A stretch of DNA of 64,000 nucleotides, taken from the NCBI RefSeq assembly GCF_014805625.2, contig NW_024003300.1, positions 1 through 64,000 of the forward strand, given 5' to 3'. Below are positions 1 to 8,745 of the stretch, piece after piece; the stretch's first letter is position 1; each line of letters begins with the position of its first letter. Made by a program: the position numbers and the translations under genes. This DNA comes from Glossina fuscipes. Its lineage: Eukaryota; Arthropoda; Insecta; Diptera; Glossinidae. The notes beneath the pieces were generated by a model that saw only the letters and a list, made by a program, of their open reading frames with translations, ran no database searches and was not told the origin of the DNA.

Positions 1-477
1 TAACTAGGTTAGTAAGAAATTGTATACTTAGCAATAACTTGTAGACTACGGTAGAGTTCGACTGATCGATAATACTACACTGCATTATAAATAGACAATC
101 TTTTTATGGTGAACAGAGAATTATCAGAAGCAAATCTCACAGATTGTACACAGAGATCTGCAAAAAAATAGCATTAGGTTATTTAGATGATAACCGGTGT
201 GTTTTAGATGATAAAATTTCCACACTAGCGTGGGGAAATTATAAAATAGATAATCGAATAATAAATAACAATGTATTAGTACTATGTGTATATGAATAAA
301 CGTAATAATTATAAAGTAAATAACATAAATATGTAAATGAAATGTAATTAATATGTATGCAAGAATAAATGTAAAAATTAATACGCAATGCAATTTTTTT
401 GGGTTTCTATTTTATTTGATTTTAATAATAATAATAATACTAATAATAGCATGCATTTTCGGTTGGCTTATCCATAT
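1..477. other. AT-rich edge with no gene
   Basis: I see no supported gene here. The stretch is very AT-rich and has an AAT-type simple repeat at about 423-448. It lies downstream of the integrase relic, so it could be the outer flank or terminal repeat of the Polinton element. The other end of the element is not identifiable, so no terminal inverted repeat can be assigned. Confidence 0.4.
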
Positions 478-1341
478 TTATCGAAGTAATTGAGTTTTAT
501 TAAACCATGAATTATGAATTTGATCAATACCTAGCCATTTCACAAAAAATATGTTTCCCTGTTTCTTCAATATTTTTTCCACTAAATAGGCATTTTCGTC
601 ACGCACTTTTTGCATTTCGTATTCATAAAATGATCCCAATATTTCATTTTTCTTATAGTTCTTTAGAATGTAAATAACAGGATTTGTAATTTTTATTCTA
701 CTGATCTGAAATGTTTCGGTAGTCCAGTTTGGTTCACGGCCTTTAAAAAATACTTCTTTAAATTTGCTCATTCTAACATAATCCCCAACTTTAAACTTTG
801 GTCTTGCAAATGTTTTAGGGAAATTATATACAGTTTTTAATATCTGCTTCTCGTTGTGTTTATTGACTTTATTTGGTTTCATTTTTATTATTCTGTGATA
901 TGTATTATTGTATTTGCCTAGTAATGTTTGCAGATTGTTTATCCATTTGTAATTACCATTCTAAACATTTTCTACATTAAGTTTTTTAATGTTCTATTAA
1001 ATCTTTCACATATGGAGGCTTTCATATGAGTGTATGTGTGATAATGATTAATTTGATAATATTTCATCAAACTTTTAAAATCTTCATTGATAAAATTCCT
1101 TTCCCTGATCAGTTTGAATATTTCTGGGAGATATATTTCTTCTTTCCAATACCTGTTTCATAGCTTTAACGTCTGAAGAACTTTTATATATTCCAACCAA
1201 AAGGTATTTATAGCCATTGTTTAGTTTATGAAATGGAATTAACTCAACTAAATCTATTTGCCATGTATCATTAATTCCTTTTTGAATAAATCGCCTTCGA
1301 ACAAAATTTTTTCTGACTGGTTTGTGAATCTTAACAAATCA
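478..1341 (-). pseudogene. Polinton/Maverick retrovirus-type integrase, broken
   Basis: This is the DDE integrase that inserts a Polinton element into the host chromosome. Reading the minus strand, a conserved lead-in (HKPVRKNFVRRRF) precedes the catalytic core. The first Asp is in TWQIDLVEL (codon at 1252-1254), the second in QTDQGKEF (1108-1110) and the Glu in ICERFNRTLK (1005-1007). The last two give the expected D-35-E spacing. The C-terminal part (478-882) contains a small chromodomain-like segment, YLVEKILKKQGN...VKWLGI, known from Polinton integrases. The reading frame shifts at least twice between 950 and 1110. The usual N-terminal zinc-binding region is missing: the frame stops just upstream of the conserved lead-in. 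The gene is therefore non-functional as assembled. The family call is firm; the exact original start is not recoverable. Confidence 0.9.
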
Positions 1342-1912
1342 ATCTCAATATCAGGGTCGATGGATATGGACATATCAGCCAATTGAACATCAATCTTATT
1401 TAATTCCACGCACTTTGGTAAAAAATGATTGTAATAAAAGAACGAGATTTGCTTTTGTAATATAGTATTCCAGCGTAGGAAAGTTGATAAAAAAATTCCA
1501 ACGCGAGTATTAATCTCCACGTTTCAGCATCAAGTTTTATTCTATGCCCTGTTTGTTTAATAATCAAAAGACATTGTCCATCTCGATTATATTTAAAATT
1601 ACACCCAATGTTGTCTAGAGTTGGATGATCTAGAATGCTCTCAGGTTCTATAAAGTCTATTTGATCCAATCTTAATTGTATGTATTCCTTGTAGGCCATT
1701 AAATGAATCCATTGATCACGAGTGAAACTAATAAAATTAAATTTATTATCTTGCAGCCATAAAAGTGGTTTAAAGTTTCTTGAAGGTGAAAAACCACATT
1801 TGATTTTAGTTTTTAAAATGACGAAATATTCCAAACCAAATATTAATTGATGGTCTTGATTTCTTTTTGGTAAACGCGGAGTTTTCTGAGCAGTTGGTGA
1901 TATGTGATCCAT
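1342..1912 (-). pseudogene. Polinton-associated conserved protein of unknown function, frameshifted
   Basis: The ATG at 1910-1912 opens a 170-codon frame. It resembles a protein often found next to integrase in insect Polinton-like elements, with a segment rich in aromatic residues (FSPSRNFKPLLWL, FTRDQWIHLM) and a later GHRIKLDAETW strand. I know of no established biochemical role. Similarity appears to jump to another frame near the T-run at about 1490, where the second frame gives a plausible tail (YYNHFLPKCVELNK). One frameshift is therefore likely. It lies directly upstream of, and collinear with, the integrase, and is divergent from the gene at 2037, with which it shares a short promoter interval. 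I recognised the family from memory of similar proteins, not from a search. Confidence 0.55.
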
Positions 1913-2036
1913 TTATTGAGACGACACAACTGTAGTACTGAAAGTGATATGAAATCTTTTAGAATATAAATTAGAATATATTTAGAATATAAATTATATA
2001 AAATCAGCTCAGTATTTATCAGTAACTCATCAAACC
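1913..2036. promoter_or_regulatory. Divergent promoter region of the Polinton
   Basis: This 124-bp interval separates two divergent start codons. For the plus strand, TATATAAAA lies at 1995-2003 and an arthropod initiator-like TCAGT at 2019-2023, about the right distance downstream, with the ATG at 2037. A repeated TTTAGAATATAAATTA unit lies in the middle. A TATA-plus-initiator promoter for the right-hand gene is a sequence-based inference. Confidence 0.5.
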
Positions 2037-2390
2037 ATGTCCAGCGTAACTAAAAGTACGTTCGCTCTGGTTGATTGCCAGTATTGTCATGGAAATCAGA
2101 AACAAATTTTTATTAAAGAGATAGCATATATGAGTGCAAGTTCTGTTGTAGCTAACTTTTTATTTAGACCATTGTTCGGTGAAGGGGAATTAAATTATAA
2201 AACTAAGGATCAAAATCATTTTTGTGCCAAATTTATTCATGGTTTAAAATGGTGGGATGACGCTATAGACTATTCGTGCTTAGGTGACATACTATCTCCC
2301 TTGAATAATTATGAGTACATTTTAGCCGTGGGAAGAGAAAAACAAGCATTTCTTAAAAAATATTTGAAATCTAAAGTGATATTTATATAA
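2037..2390 (+). CDS. Small conserved Polinton-associated protein, unknown function
   Basis: This is a complete 117-codon frame with no internal stop. The core has the pattern seen in a common insect Polinton/viral hypothetical family: IFIKEIAYMS, then FLFRPLF, then a conserved HGLKWWDD motif, and near the end a VGREKQAFLKKYL segment. I know no assigned function; the layout could fit a nuclease-like or RNase H-like fold, but that is a guess. It is the first gene of the plus-strand block, starts about 14 bp after the putative initiator, and precedes the packaging ATPase. It is one of the few Polinton genes here without visible damage, though its length may be reduced compared with relatives. 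Confidence 0.6.
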   Translation: MSSVTKSTFALVDCQYCHGNQKQIFIKEIAYMSASSVVANFLFRPLFGEGELNYKTKDQNHFCAKFIHGLKWWDDAIDYSCLGDILSPLNNYEYILAVGREKQAFLKKYLKSKVIFI

Positions 2391-2523
2391 ACTTTTTATC
2401 TATCTTGAAAAAAACTCAAACGCCATTGAAGTTATTACTTAAGATTAAATAAATAAATATTTATAAAATGACAAATTCTATGAAGTCCTAGTTTATTCTC
2501 TGGTTTATAATTAACAAGACAAC

Positions 2524-3207
2524 ATGTTTTATCAGTTTTACCATCCATTTACTATGCTTATTAGTGGACCATCAGGGTCAGGCAAAACAACATTTTTGAA
2601 AAATCTTACTCACAGTAAGGATTTCTTGATTAATGTGAAAATTGATCGAATAATTTGGTGTTATGGTGAAGAAAATGCGAAATCTGGTATGAATAATGTT
2701 GCGCATATTGAATATAACAATGGAATACCAGAAAACTTGGAAAATGTTCTTAACGAACCAACTATCGTCGTACTCGATGACTTAATGACTTTCAACTGTG
2801 AACTTTTCACAAAGGGGTGACACCGTAGGAATTTTTCTGTCATTGTAGTAACACAAAACATATTTCACAAATCCTCGCACACAAGAGATATTTCATTGAA
2901 TTCAAAATATATAGTTGTGTTTCAAAATCCTAGAGATATCCTACAGTTTCAACATTTAGCAAGGCAAATTCATCCAGAAAATTCATTTGAACTTATGAGA
3001 ACATATAAAGATGTGACTAGCAAACCTCACGGTTATTTATTATTCGACCTTACACAAAGCGTAAATGATTTATTAAGGTACAGAACGAACATATTTAATC
3101 CGAATTTTTGCTATTGCTTCTGTGACACCAGAGAAAATGGCCTTAAAAAAGAGTTTAAAGCGACTGAAGAACCACAAACATATGCTGTAGGTCCTCAAAA
3201 CCAATAA
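2524..3207 (+). pseudogene. Packaging ATPase (FtsK/HerA type) with one internal stop
   Basis: This is the genome-packaging ATPase of the Polinton/adintovirus lineage, which in intact relatives pumps DNA into the capsid. The Walker A motif GPSGSGKTT is at residues 15-23, and the Walker B strand IVVLDD at residues 81-86. A sensor-like strand SVIVVTQN follows, and the sequence continues to a tail ending at the TAA at 3205-3207. One TGA at 2818-2820 splits the frame, but the frame is otherwise continuous: the part downstream of the stop is in phase and keeps family-typical residues. Total span is about 227 codons, close to the usual size for the family. It is followed, with overlap, by the small gene at 3191. 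The single stop suggests comparatively recent loss, or a sequencing error. Confidence 0.9.
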
Positions 3208-3486
3208 CAGAAAATTAAGAAAAGCTATACTCAACCGTGCTGATGATGAATTAATTAAAACTTTGACTGTGTTTATCTTTAACACAATAGCTGGAAACAC
3301 TAAACTAAAAAATAAAGATTTGAAGGTTTTAGAAAAGTATAAAAAAGAACTTACGTTTATTTTGAGACCAAACGCGTCCATAAAGTCTAAAAAGAAAGGT
3401 TGTTGTGCAGGAAGGTTGTGGCTTCCTACCTATAATCATAGCATCATTATTAAGCGGATTTATCGGAAAATTATTAGATAATGTTC
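3191..3486 (+). pseudogene. Small basic Polinton protein with hydrophobic tail, frameshifted
   Basis: The frame opens at 3191, overlaps the ATPase end, and has a helical basic start (NRKLRKAILNRADDELIK). It then runs to a lysine-rich stretch near 3390 (KSKKKG). The conserved glycine-rich hydrophobic C-terminus (GFLPIIIASLLSGFIGKLL) lies in the neighbouring frame to the stop at about 3486, so a one-base frameshift sits near 3395 in an A/G run. Polintons commonly carry a small protein of this build next to the ATPase. A membrane-active or capsid-lining role like adenovirus pVI has been suggested for such proteins, but I treat that as inference. The first ATG in frame is at 3263, later than the conserved N-terminus. 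Confidence 0.6.
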
Positions 3487-4132
3487 AATAAATTTAAGCC
3501 GAAGCTAAATAAAGTAATCTTGTTGTACCCAAGTGCATACGACGCGAAGATCGGCGGCAAACATTCAGCGGAATTTATTAATAGAAAGCTGTTACCATAT
3601 TTCAACAATGTCTCCCTTTCAGAATATAACAAATGGATCAAAATTAAACAAGAGTTAAATACTTAGAAGGAAATTAAAACCAATTAAGCAAAACTTTGAC
3701 CATATACCCGAAATGGCGCTTTCTAAAAGTGATGTAGAAGACGGGAAAGTTAACAGTGAAAAATCTGAAATCCTCCTCCAAAACGTGAGTAATGACGGCA
3801 GATTCCAAAATAGTAGCGAAAAATTGCAAAGTGACTTAGATGATAGCATTTCAAAAGATAAATTTATGACGCCTGAAAAATTCTTAAATAGAACTAAAGA
3901 AGCAACACCCCACCAAGTAAGCAGACAACCTATAAAACCTAATGTAAAATCGAGAATTCAAAAACGCATTTCTCCATATAACACCCGACTTAGAAGCCAA
4001 CTTAAAGCTAAGGATGATTTAATTAAAATCTGCCTTTCTACAGACGTTATCATTCGAGGCGGAAAACGCAAATTGGGGCAGAAATCTTCAATTCAGAAGG
4101 GCGAAAGTAGTTTTAAGTGGATTGCTTTATAA
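3481..4132 (+). pseudogene. Polinton conserved basic protein of unknown function, frameshifted
   Basis: An ATG frame from 3481 (VILLYPSAYDAKIGG...LSEYNKWIKIKQELN) stops at 3664-3666. Sequence with the same character resumes at once in another frame and continues through 3713 to the TAA at 4130-4132, so one frameshift lies near 3660. The C-terminal half is rich in Lys, Arg and Ser, contains RISPYNTRLRSQLKAKDDLI, and ends in a tryptophan-containing stretch (SSFKWIAL). Position between the hydrophobic-tailed protein and the penton-like capsid gene is typical of Polinton proteins of unknown, possibly scaffold-like, role. The function is not established. Confidence 0.5.
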
Positions 4133-4212
4133 AAATGTACACTTGAGCTAACGTTAAATAAAAAACTATTACAATCCTGTTTTGAGTTCATTTATATAAC
4201 GTCTTTTAAACT

Positions 4213-4677
4213 ATGAACTACATGGAGGATTTTTATGTAACCTTATTAAGCAACAATTCAGTTGTCGTTTACGGAAAGAATACTTTGCCCTCATTTCCAA
4301 ATATTGTAAATCTCCCTACTATTACAAATGATCAGTGGGAAGTTGGAATAACCAAACTGTTTTTAAATAATGCTAACATTGAAAGTGATACACCTCAAGA
4401 ACAAGCGCAGGAATATTGACCATTATTTATTTATACTGATATAATAAAACCTCGTTGCGTTGGAGATAAAATTTTAAGATGTCTTCGGGTTTTGTCGTTT
4501 AATGGAAAAAGCAAGTGTTTTGAGTTCACCAGCGTAGAGTACTATAGCCTTGAAATTGCTACTATAAAGGACATCTCTATACTCATAGTTAGTACAGACG
4601 GTTCCAAATATAATTTTCGTGATTCCATTACACCTATTTACATTACTCTTCACTTTAGAAAAAAGAAATGTAATTAA
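4213..4677 (+). pseudogene. Penton-like minor capsid protein, stop plus internal deletion
   Basis: The N-terminus has the family signature EDFYVTLLSNNSV...LPTITNDQWEVGITKL. The C-terminal half carries LFIYTDIIKPRCVGDKILR and ends in the diagnostic PIYITLHFRKKK strand. Relatives form the capsid vertices (single jelly roll). The two halves are in the same frame but separated by a TGA at 4417-4419, and the whole is only about 155 codons, against roughly 350-400 in intact relatives. The middle of the jelly roll has therefore been deleted, between the NNANIESD stretch and the second half. It lies upstream of the pX-like and major capsid genes, as in other Polintons. Confidence 0.85.
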
Positions 4678-4735
4678 AATAAAATGTAAACAAGAGCACA
4701 AATAATATTTCATTCAGAAGTGTAACGGACTGACA

Positions 4736-5181
4736 TGGAGCAAGTGTATACTTCATATTACTCTAATCAAATTGGAACTGGATTAAGTCACATAGGATCA
4801 TTATATGTGTCACCACGAGTCGTTTAACATGGGCGTGGCCTCAGTTCATTCTTCGCGTTTTTTTTTAGAAATTTTAAACCGCTGTTTCTATCAGGTTTGA
4901 ATGCGATTAAAGAGCAGGCTGTGGATACGGGCAAATCTATTCTCAATGATTTCGGTCGCCAGCCACTTAGAAATATTTTGGCAGAGCAAGGGAAAAAGGC
5001 ATTAAGTAATTTAACAGAAAAAGCGGTCAACAAGATATCGTCTAAATTTCAAAGAGGTTCTGGCAAAGGTAGTATAAGACGTCGAATCAAAAGGAAATGA
5101 CGTCAGTCACAAAAGAGATCTACCTCGAAACGCACGAAAGAATTCAATCTACGTAACAAAGTAAAAGACATATTTGCTTAG
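4736..5181 (+). pseudogene. Adenovirus pX-like basic core protein, broken
   Basis: It starts with MEQVYTSYYSNQIGTGLSHI and reaches a stop at about 4828. The body then continues in another frame with the helical region typical of this family (VDTGKSILNDFGRQPLRNIL). It ends in a strongly basic tail (GSGKGSIRRRIKRK). A TGA at 5098-5100 interrupts the tail, after which the same frame continues with KRSTSKRTKEFN to a stop at 5179-5181. Intact relatives have a glycine-rich start and an Arg/Lys-rich tail and are thought to bind packaged DNA. It abuts the major capsid gene, whose ATG is at 5187. Confidence 0.75.
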
Positions 5182-5186
5182 AAACT

Positions 5187-5930
5187 ATGAGCACTCATAT
5201 AGAATGTATGAAAAGAGAATTAGATTTATTTGCACCACATCCTATACAAAGCAGCATTCTAAATACAGAAGAAGTCTCATATAATCCTATTCAATCCTTA
5301 GGCAATCCTAGCTCCATAGAATTTCTCTGGCTTGGTAATGGCGATACATATCGAGACCTTTGCAGCGTTTATTTAAAGTTCTGATGTTACTGAAAATAAA
5401 TGTAGCGTTGAAAATAATCTTCTGCATTCCATGTTTCGAAGCGTATCCCTGTATCTAAATAACGTATTGGTTTCGCAAAGTGACAACAATTATCACTACA
5501 GATCATACATACAAACTCTACTCAATTATGGTACTGATGCAGGTCGAACTCATTTATCATGTTCTGGATGGTATCCAGGTTACTACACCGGCGAAATATT
5601 TCATGTTGGTAAAAAACAATTAACCGAATTGTTTGATAAGAGTAACAAGCCTATAGCTTGCTATTCAAATCATCTGGAATTAATCACTCAGATCGTGGTC
5701 TTCATATAAATAAGAAACTTTTTGATGATAGCTGCTTTATACTAGCGTTTGATCTCTCCGCTGACCATTGTAATAACGATTTGTGTGCTAATATTTTAAG
5801 GCAAGGAAACATACGTATTGAAGGCAAATTCGCTCGGGCATTAACATCAACTGTAACTTGCATAGTTTACTGCGAGTATGATTCGATGTTAGAGATTGAT
5901 AGAAACAGAAACGTAAAAATTACTCTTTAA
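5187..5930 (+). pseudogene. Major capsid protein (double jelly roll), middle deleted
   Basis: Three pieces in three frames are visible. 5187-5384 is the N-terminus. 5385-5709 carries the highly conserved SVSLYLNNVLVSQSDNNY, then YRSYIQTLLNYG. 5658-5930 carries the C-terminus, with LAFDLSADHCNND and the terminal IVYCEYDSMLEIDRNRNV. The family is the hexon-like major capsid protein of Polintons and related viruses, the C. elegans F54H12.2 type. The reconstructible length is about 248 codons, about half of the usual 450-550. The missing part lies between the YGTDAGRTHLSC region and the C-terminal piece, so most of both jelly rolls is lost. Two frameshifts are also present (near 5375 and 5680). 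The family call is strong because both ends match. Confidence 0.9.
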
Positions 5931-5931
5931 A

Positions 5932-6348
5932 ATGAATACGATACAAATAGAACAAGCACTTAGGGCAAATCAATCTACAAAAAAGTATTTTCCCAGCTAA
6001 TAATTTACCACGGAAAGTAGGCTCTGAACCTGCTATTATAATAGCAAATACAGACTACTCTAATCAACCAGGAGAGCATTGGGTGGCCTTTTATTTAATT
6101 TTAAGTTAGGAGCGGAATACTTTGATTCATATGATCAACGACCATTGAAGAAAGAATTGTACAATTTTTTAAAGAGAAACTGCGACACGTATGTATGTAA
6201 TAAACAGCAACTCCAAGGATACTTTTCAAGCACTTGCGGACATTATGCCTTGCTTAATGCTTATCTCAAACAATTTAGTAAAACTGACTACAGCTTTAAT
6301 GATAAGAAAATACTCAAACTATGTAAAAAAGAATTTTTAACAACATAA
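5932..6348 (+). pseudogene. Adenovirus-type maturation cysteine protease, broken
   Basis: This is the C48/adenain-like protease that processes capsid proteins in this virus lineage. The start is MNTIQIEQAL at 5932. The catalytic His is in GEHWVAF (codon 6077-6079), the Asp in YFDSY (6124-6126) and the Cys in STCGHYAL (6235-6237), with a Gln in QLQGYF before it. All expected catalytic residues can be seen, but in more than one frame: a stop at about 5998 after KKYFPS and a shift in the T-rich run near 6090-6106 break the gene. Length from start to stop fits the normal size of the family (about 140 codons here, near its lower limit). It directly follows the major capsid gene. Confidence 0.88.
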
Positions 6349-6362
6349 ATTAAAATTTCATT

Positions 6363-6704
6363 TTAAATATCAAATTCTTTATTTTCATTTGGAATAAACT
6401 CAAAAATATGTGCACTAGCTATACATTTGTCTGTTCGCCGAAAGATAATATGTTGGATATTATTTTCCTTTAACTTTTTATACGGATTCTTGGATGGGAA
6501 TACTTGACTAAGACGCTTCGGAAGAAATATCTAGAGTAACTTTCCCTCTGGTGATTCCAAATAAAGGGCAACCTTTTCTCCATACTATGGAGCTTTTGGT
6601 TTACATCCGACTATTTTACAGGCTGCGTCAATTGATAACTCGTCTCTCTTTGTATATCCTTGTCCTGATATTTTCCAGGCGTCATTCAGAGCCTGCAGAA
6701 AGCT
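6363..6704 (-). pseudogene. Small Polinton-type protein remnant (possible OB-fold), minus strand
   Basis: Reading the minus strand from about 6704, one frame gives FLQALNDAWKISGQGYTKRD, then VGCKPKAP, a stop, YGEKVALYLESPEGKLL, another stop, and FLPKRLSQVFPS. It finishes at the stop 6363-6365. The YGEKVALYLE...FLPKR pattern resembles a small single-domain protein seen in insect Polinton-like elements, possibly an OB-fold nucleic-acid binder. I recall this pattern but cannot confirm the fold. Two in-frame stops make it a relic. It converges tail-to-tail with the protease, only 15 bp from its stop. Confidence 0.5.
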
Positions 6705-6967
6705 CTATTAAAAACATTTTAAAAAATTATGAAAATTTTAGAATAATTATATGAAAAATATTTCTTTTGTTTCTTGTTTCTTACCATGGCTTTTGTTGTA
6801 TTGATGTTGTAGTTCTTTTTCCAATCACGAGTTTGAAGGTACTACCTAAAATTGAGTTTATAATTTATTTTTATAGATTTCTGGTCACATTCGCATCACA
6901 ATGGCTGTAGTTATCAGAAGAATACAAATAAAACATAAGCTTAATTGTTATTTATTTGTTTAATGCT

Positions 6968-7551
6968 TTATTGCAGTAAACTCTCCCAATTAATCTTAAG
7001 AATTTCACTATTGAAACTATCGTCCAAAAGTCTGTTGTAGTCTGTAGTAACTGTAGGTATATTAATATTTAACAGTTGGTCATCGAACCTATCATTGAAA
7101 TAATGATCATAGCTTTCAATTAGATCACAAAGTGTTTCAGTTTGAAATAATGATCATAGCTTTCAATTAGATCACAAAGTGTTTCAGTTTGATATCTGAT
7201 GTCGTAATTCGGAGTCTCGCTTTGAAGGAATTGGTAGATTTGATTATTCGCCATGAAGATTGATTGCGAGACAGTTGCCCAATTAAACTCAGATCCTTCA
7301 GAAACTTGAGCAACTTGAAGAGACGAGATTGGATTATATGTACTAGGATGCGTTGATGCAAAAATTTCCAGATCGTCTTCATTATCACCGGAAATTGAAA
7401 TAATTTCAGAAGTTCGTGACGGTAAAAAGATTACAGAGTCCAATTTCATCTGAGAATCGTAACTTTCAGTCATCACCACTTCCGCAATAGATTCGCTTGA
7501 TAATATTGATGATGATGATGATGATATTATATTGTTGTTCTTTGGTCCCAT
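6968..7551 (-). pseudogene. Unknown acidic, Ser-rich protein gene with a 47-bp frame-breaking duplication
   Basis: The ATG is at 7549-7551. The present frame of 143 codons ends at 7120 shortly after entering a second copy of a tandem 47-bp segment. With one copy set aside, the frame runs open to a stop at 6968-6970, adding roughly 45 codons. The duplication is the only visible lesion, in contrast to the heavily damaged Polinton genes beside it. The N-terminus is a Ser run (SSSSSILSSES), followed by a hydrophobic-then-acidic stretch (IISISGDNEDDLEIF) that resembles a SUMO-interaction motif, which is inference only. The rest is acidic and helical in look. I recognise no family. A TATA-like element lies upstream. 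It may be an extra Polinton cargo gene or a separate gene. Confidence 0.5.
7095..7188. repeat. 47-bp perfect tandem duplication
   Basis: The segment starting TTGAAATAATGATCATAGC at 7095 is repeated without visible change at 7142, a period of 47 bp. As 47 is not a multiple of three, it shifts the frame of the minus-strand gene that contains it. The identity of the two copies suggests a young event or an assembly artefact. Confidence 0.9.
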
Positions 7552-7611
7552 TTTAAGTTTTTTATTTTTTATTTAAAGTAATTAACTCACTAACCGATTT
7601 GGTGGTTTTAG

Positions 7612-7660
7612 TATTTTTGAAAATAACTAAAGAGAAAACTGTGCTTATATAGAATAGAAA
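7612..7660 (-). promoter_or_regulatory. Possible TATA promoter of the 6968-7551 gene
   Basis: On the minus strand CTATATAAGC lies at about 7643-7652, roughly 95-100 bp upstream of the ATG. A TTAGTT initiator-like site follows about 20-25 bp further downstream. This is consistent with an own promoter, on sequence evidence only. Confidence 0.35.
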
Positions 7661-7945
7661 TGTTGGTGAACTTACCTTCAAGCGTTATCTGTAAAACTCC
7701 ATCTGTATGTTATTTTTCTCTCTAAATACTTTTAAGTGTGCTCATAAATACCGTTTGACAGTTTGTTTTTATCATTTATAATGCACCATAATACTAGTTC
7801 TTTTTCCATTCTCAGCGGGGTATTTGTACGAATGGCAATAGTAATAATAAAAAATAGATATGAGGAAGGATCATGAGACGTGTAAGTGTTCTGAAATGCG
7901 TTATAGTGAAATAGTCGCATCACCCAGAGTGCATTTAATTTTTTT
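7661..7945. other. No gene seen
   Basis: AT-rich spacer between the unknown gene and the tandem repeats that start at about 7946. Short open frames exist but lack any coding signature that I recognise. Confidence 0.4.
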
Positions 7946-8235
7946 CTTCGTGGAAATTTGTGTAGACATGTGTATGCACGACCGTGTCCCTTTTTTTATT
8001 TATTTTTTTTTTATCAGAATTATAAATAATGTATGTCCTTGAAGGAATCCTTCTTCATTTGGTCATTAAGATGTGTATAATGAAGAAAAGTGTTCGTGGA
8101 AATTTGTGTAGACATGTGCATGCACGATCGTGTTTCCTTTTTTATATACTTTTGTCATCAGAATCATAAATATGCACGTCCTTGAAGGAATCCTTTTTCG
8201 TTTGTTCAGGAAGATGTATATAATGGAGGGAAGAT
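7946..8235. repeat. Two tandem copies of a ~146-bp unit
   Basis: The phrase TTCGTGGAAATTTGTGTAGA occurs at 7947 and again at 8093. The following GACATGTGTATGCACG, a T-rich run, ATCAGAAT, GTCCTTGAAGGAATCCTT and AGATGTGTATAATG stretches also recur in order. The period is 146 bp with moderate divergence. It produces short open frames on both strands that I do not consider genes. Confidence 0.8.
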
Positions 8236-8391
8236 ATATGAAAGAAAATTGTTTGTGAGCGTAATATGAGGGAGTGTAATTGAAAAGCAACGCATGTGAT
8301 GAAATGCGATCGCTCGCGTTAGAAGGAATAACCCGTGTTGTGAGGGAAAATAGAGTTTGATGGAGAATGTTTAGTAGGTGTGAAGGATTGT

Positions 8392-8423
8392 ATTGTGTGT
8401 GTATGTGTGTATGTGTGTGTGTG
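8392..8423. repeat. GT-rich simple repeat
   Basis: TGTGTGTGTATGTGTGTATG-type dinucleotide-rich tract in a longer G/T-rich stretch that runs to about 8520. Confidence 0.85.
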
Positions 8424-8535
8424 GACGGTAAGGGGGGTATTGTAGATCGGTGGTGATGCGTTAATGGTGTGTGTGCGCGTGTATGCCGTCATGTGTGCGC
8501 GTGTGGTCTTGGGGGTGCGGTCATGTGCTGGGAGC

Positions 8536-8745
8536 GCGGAAATGAGGAATAATTGTCAGGAGCAAAAAAAAAAACCAAAAAAGTTCATTTTTGTTGCGGG
8601 TCGAAATTCGCGTCGACGTTCTCCTATATATATACTACTATACGGATATGCGGAAAAGTTGTCAGGAGCAAGAAAAAAAAATAAACATTCCTTTTTGTTG
8701 CGGGCCAAAATTCGCGTCGGCATTCTCCCATATATCTACTACTAA
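8536..8745. repeat. Two tandem copies of a ~106-bp unit before the gypsy pol
   Basis: TGTCAGGAGCAA occurs at 8554 and 8660, each followed by an A-run, then TTTTTGTTGCGGG, then AAATTCGCGTCG and TTCTCC.ATATAT. The period is about 106 bp. It sits just upstream of the Ty3/gypsy pol, where gag or leader sequence would be expected, so it may be leader sequence of that element. Confidence 0.8.

Noticed and set aside
1254..1520. A separate minus-strand gene at 1254-1520
   Set aside because: It is better read as the frame-shifted tail of the gene above it, overlapping the integrase lead-in, which lies in a third frame.
2818..5100. TGA as a recoded sense codon in the Polinton genes (stops at 2818, 4417, 5098)
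   Set aside because: Three in-frame stops are TGA, which is suggestive, but the same genes also carry frameshifts, deletions and TAA/TAG stops elsewhere. Ordinary decay explains them.
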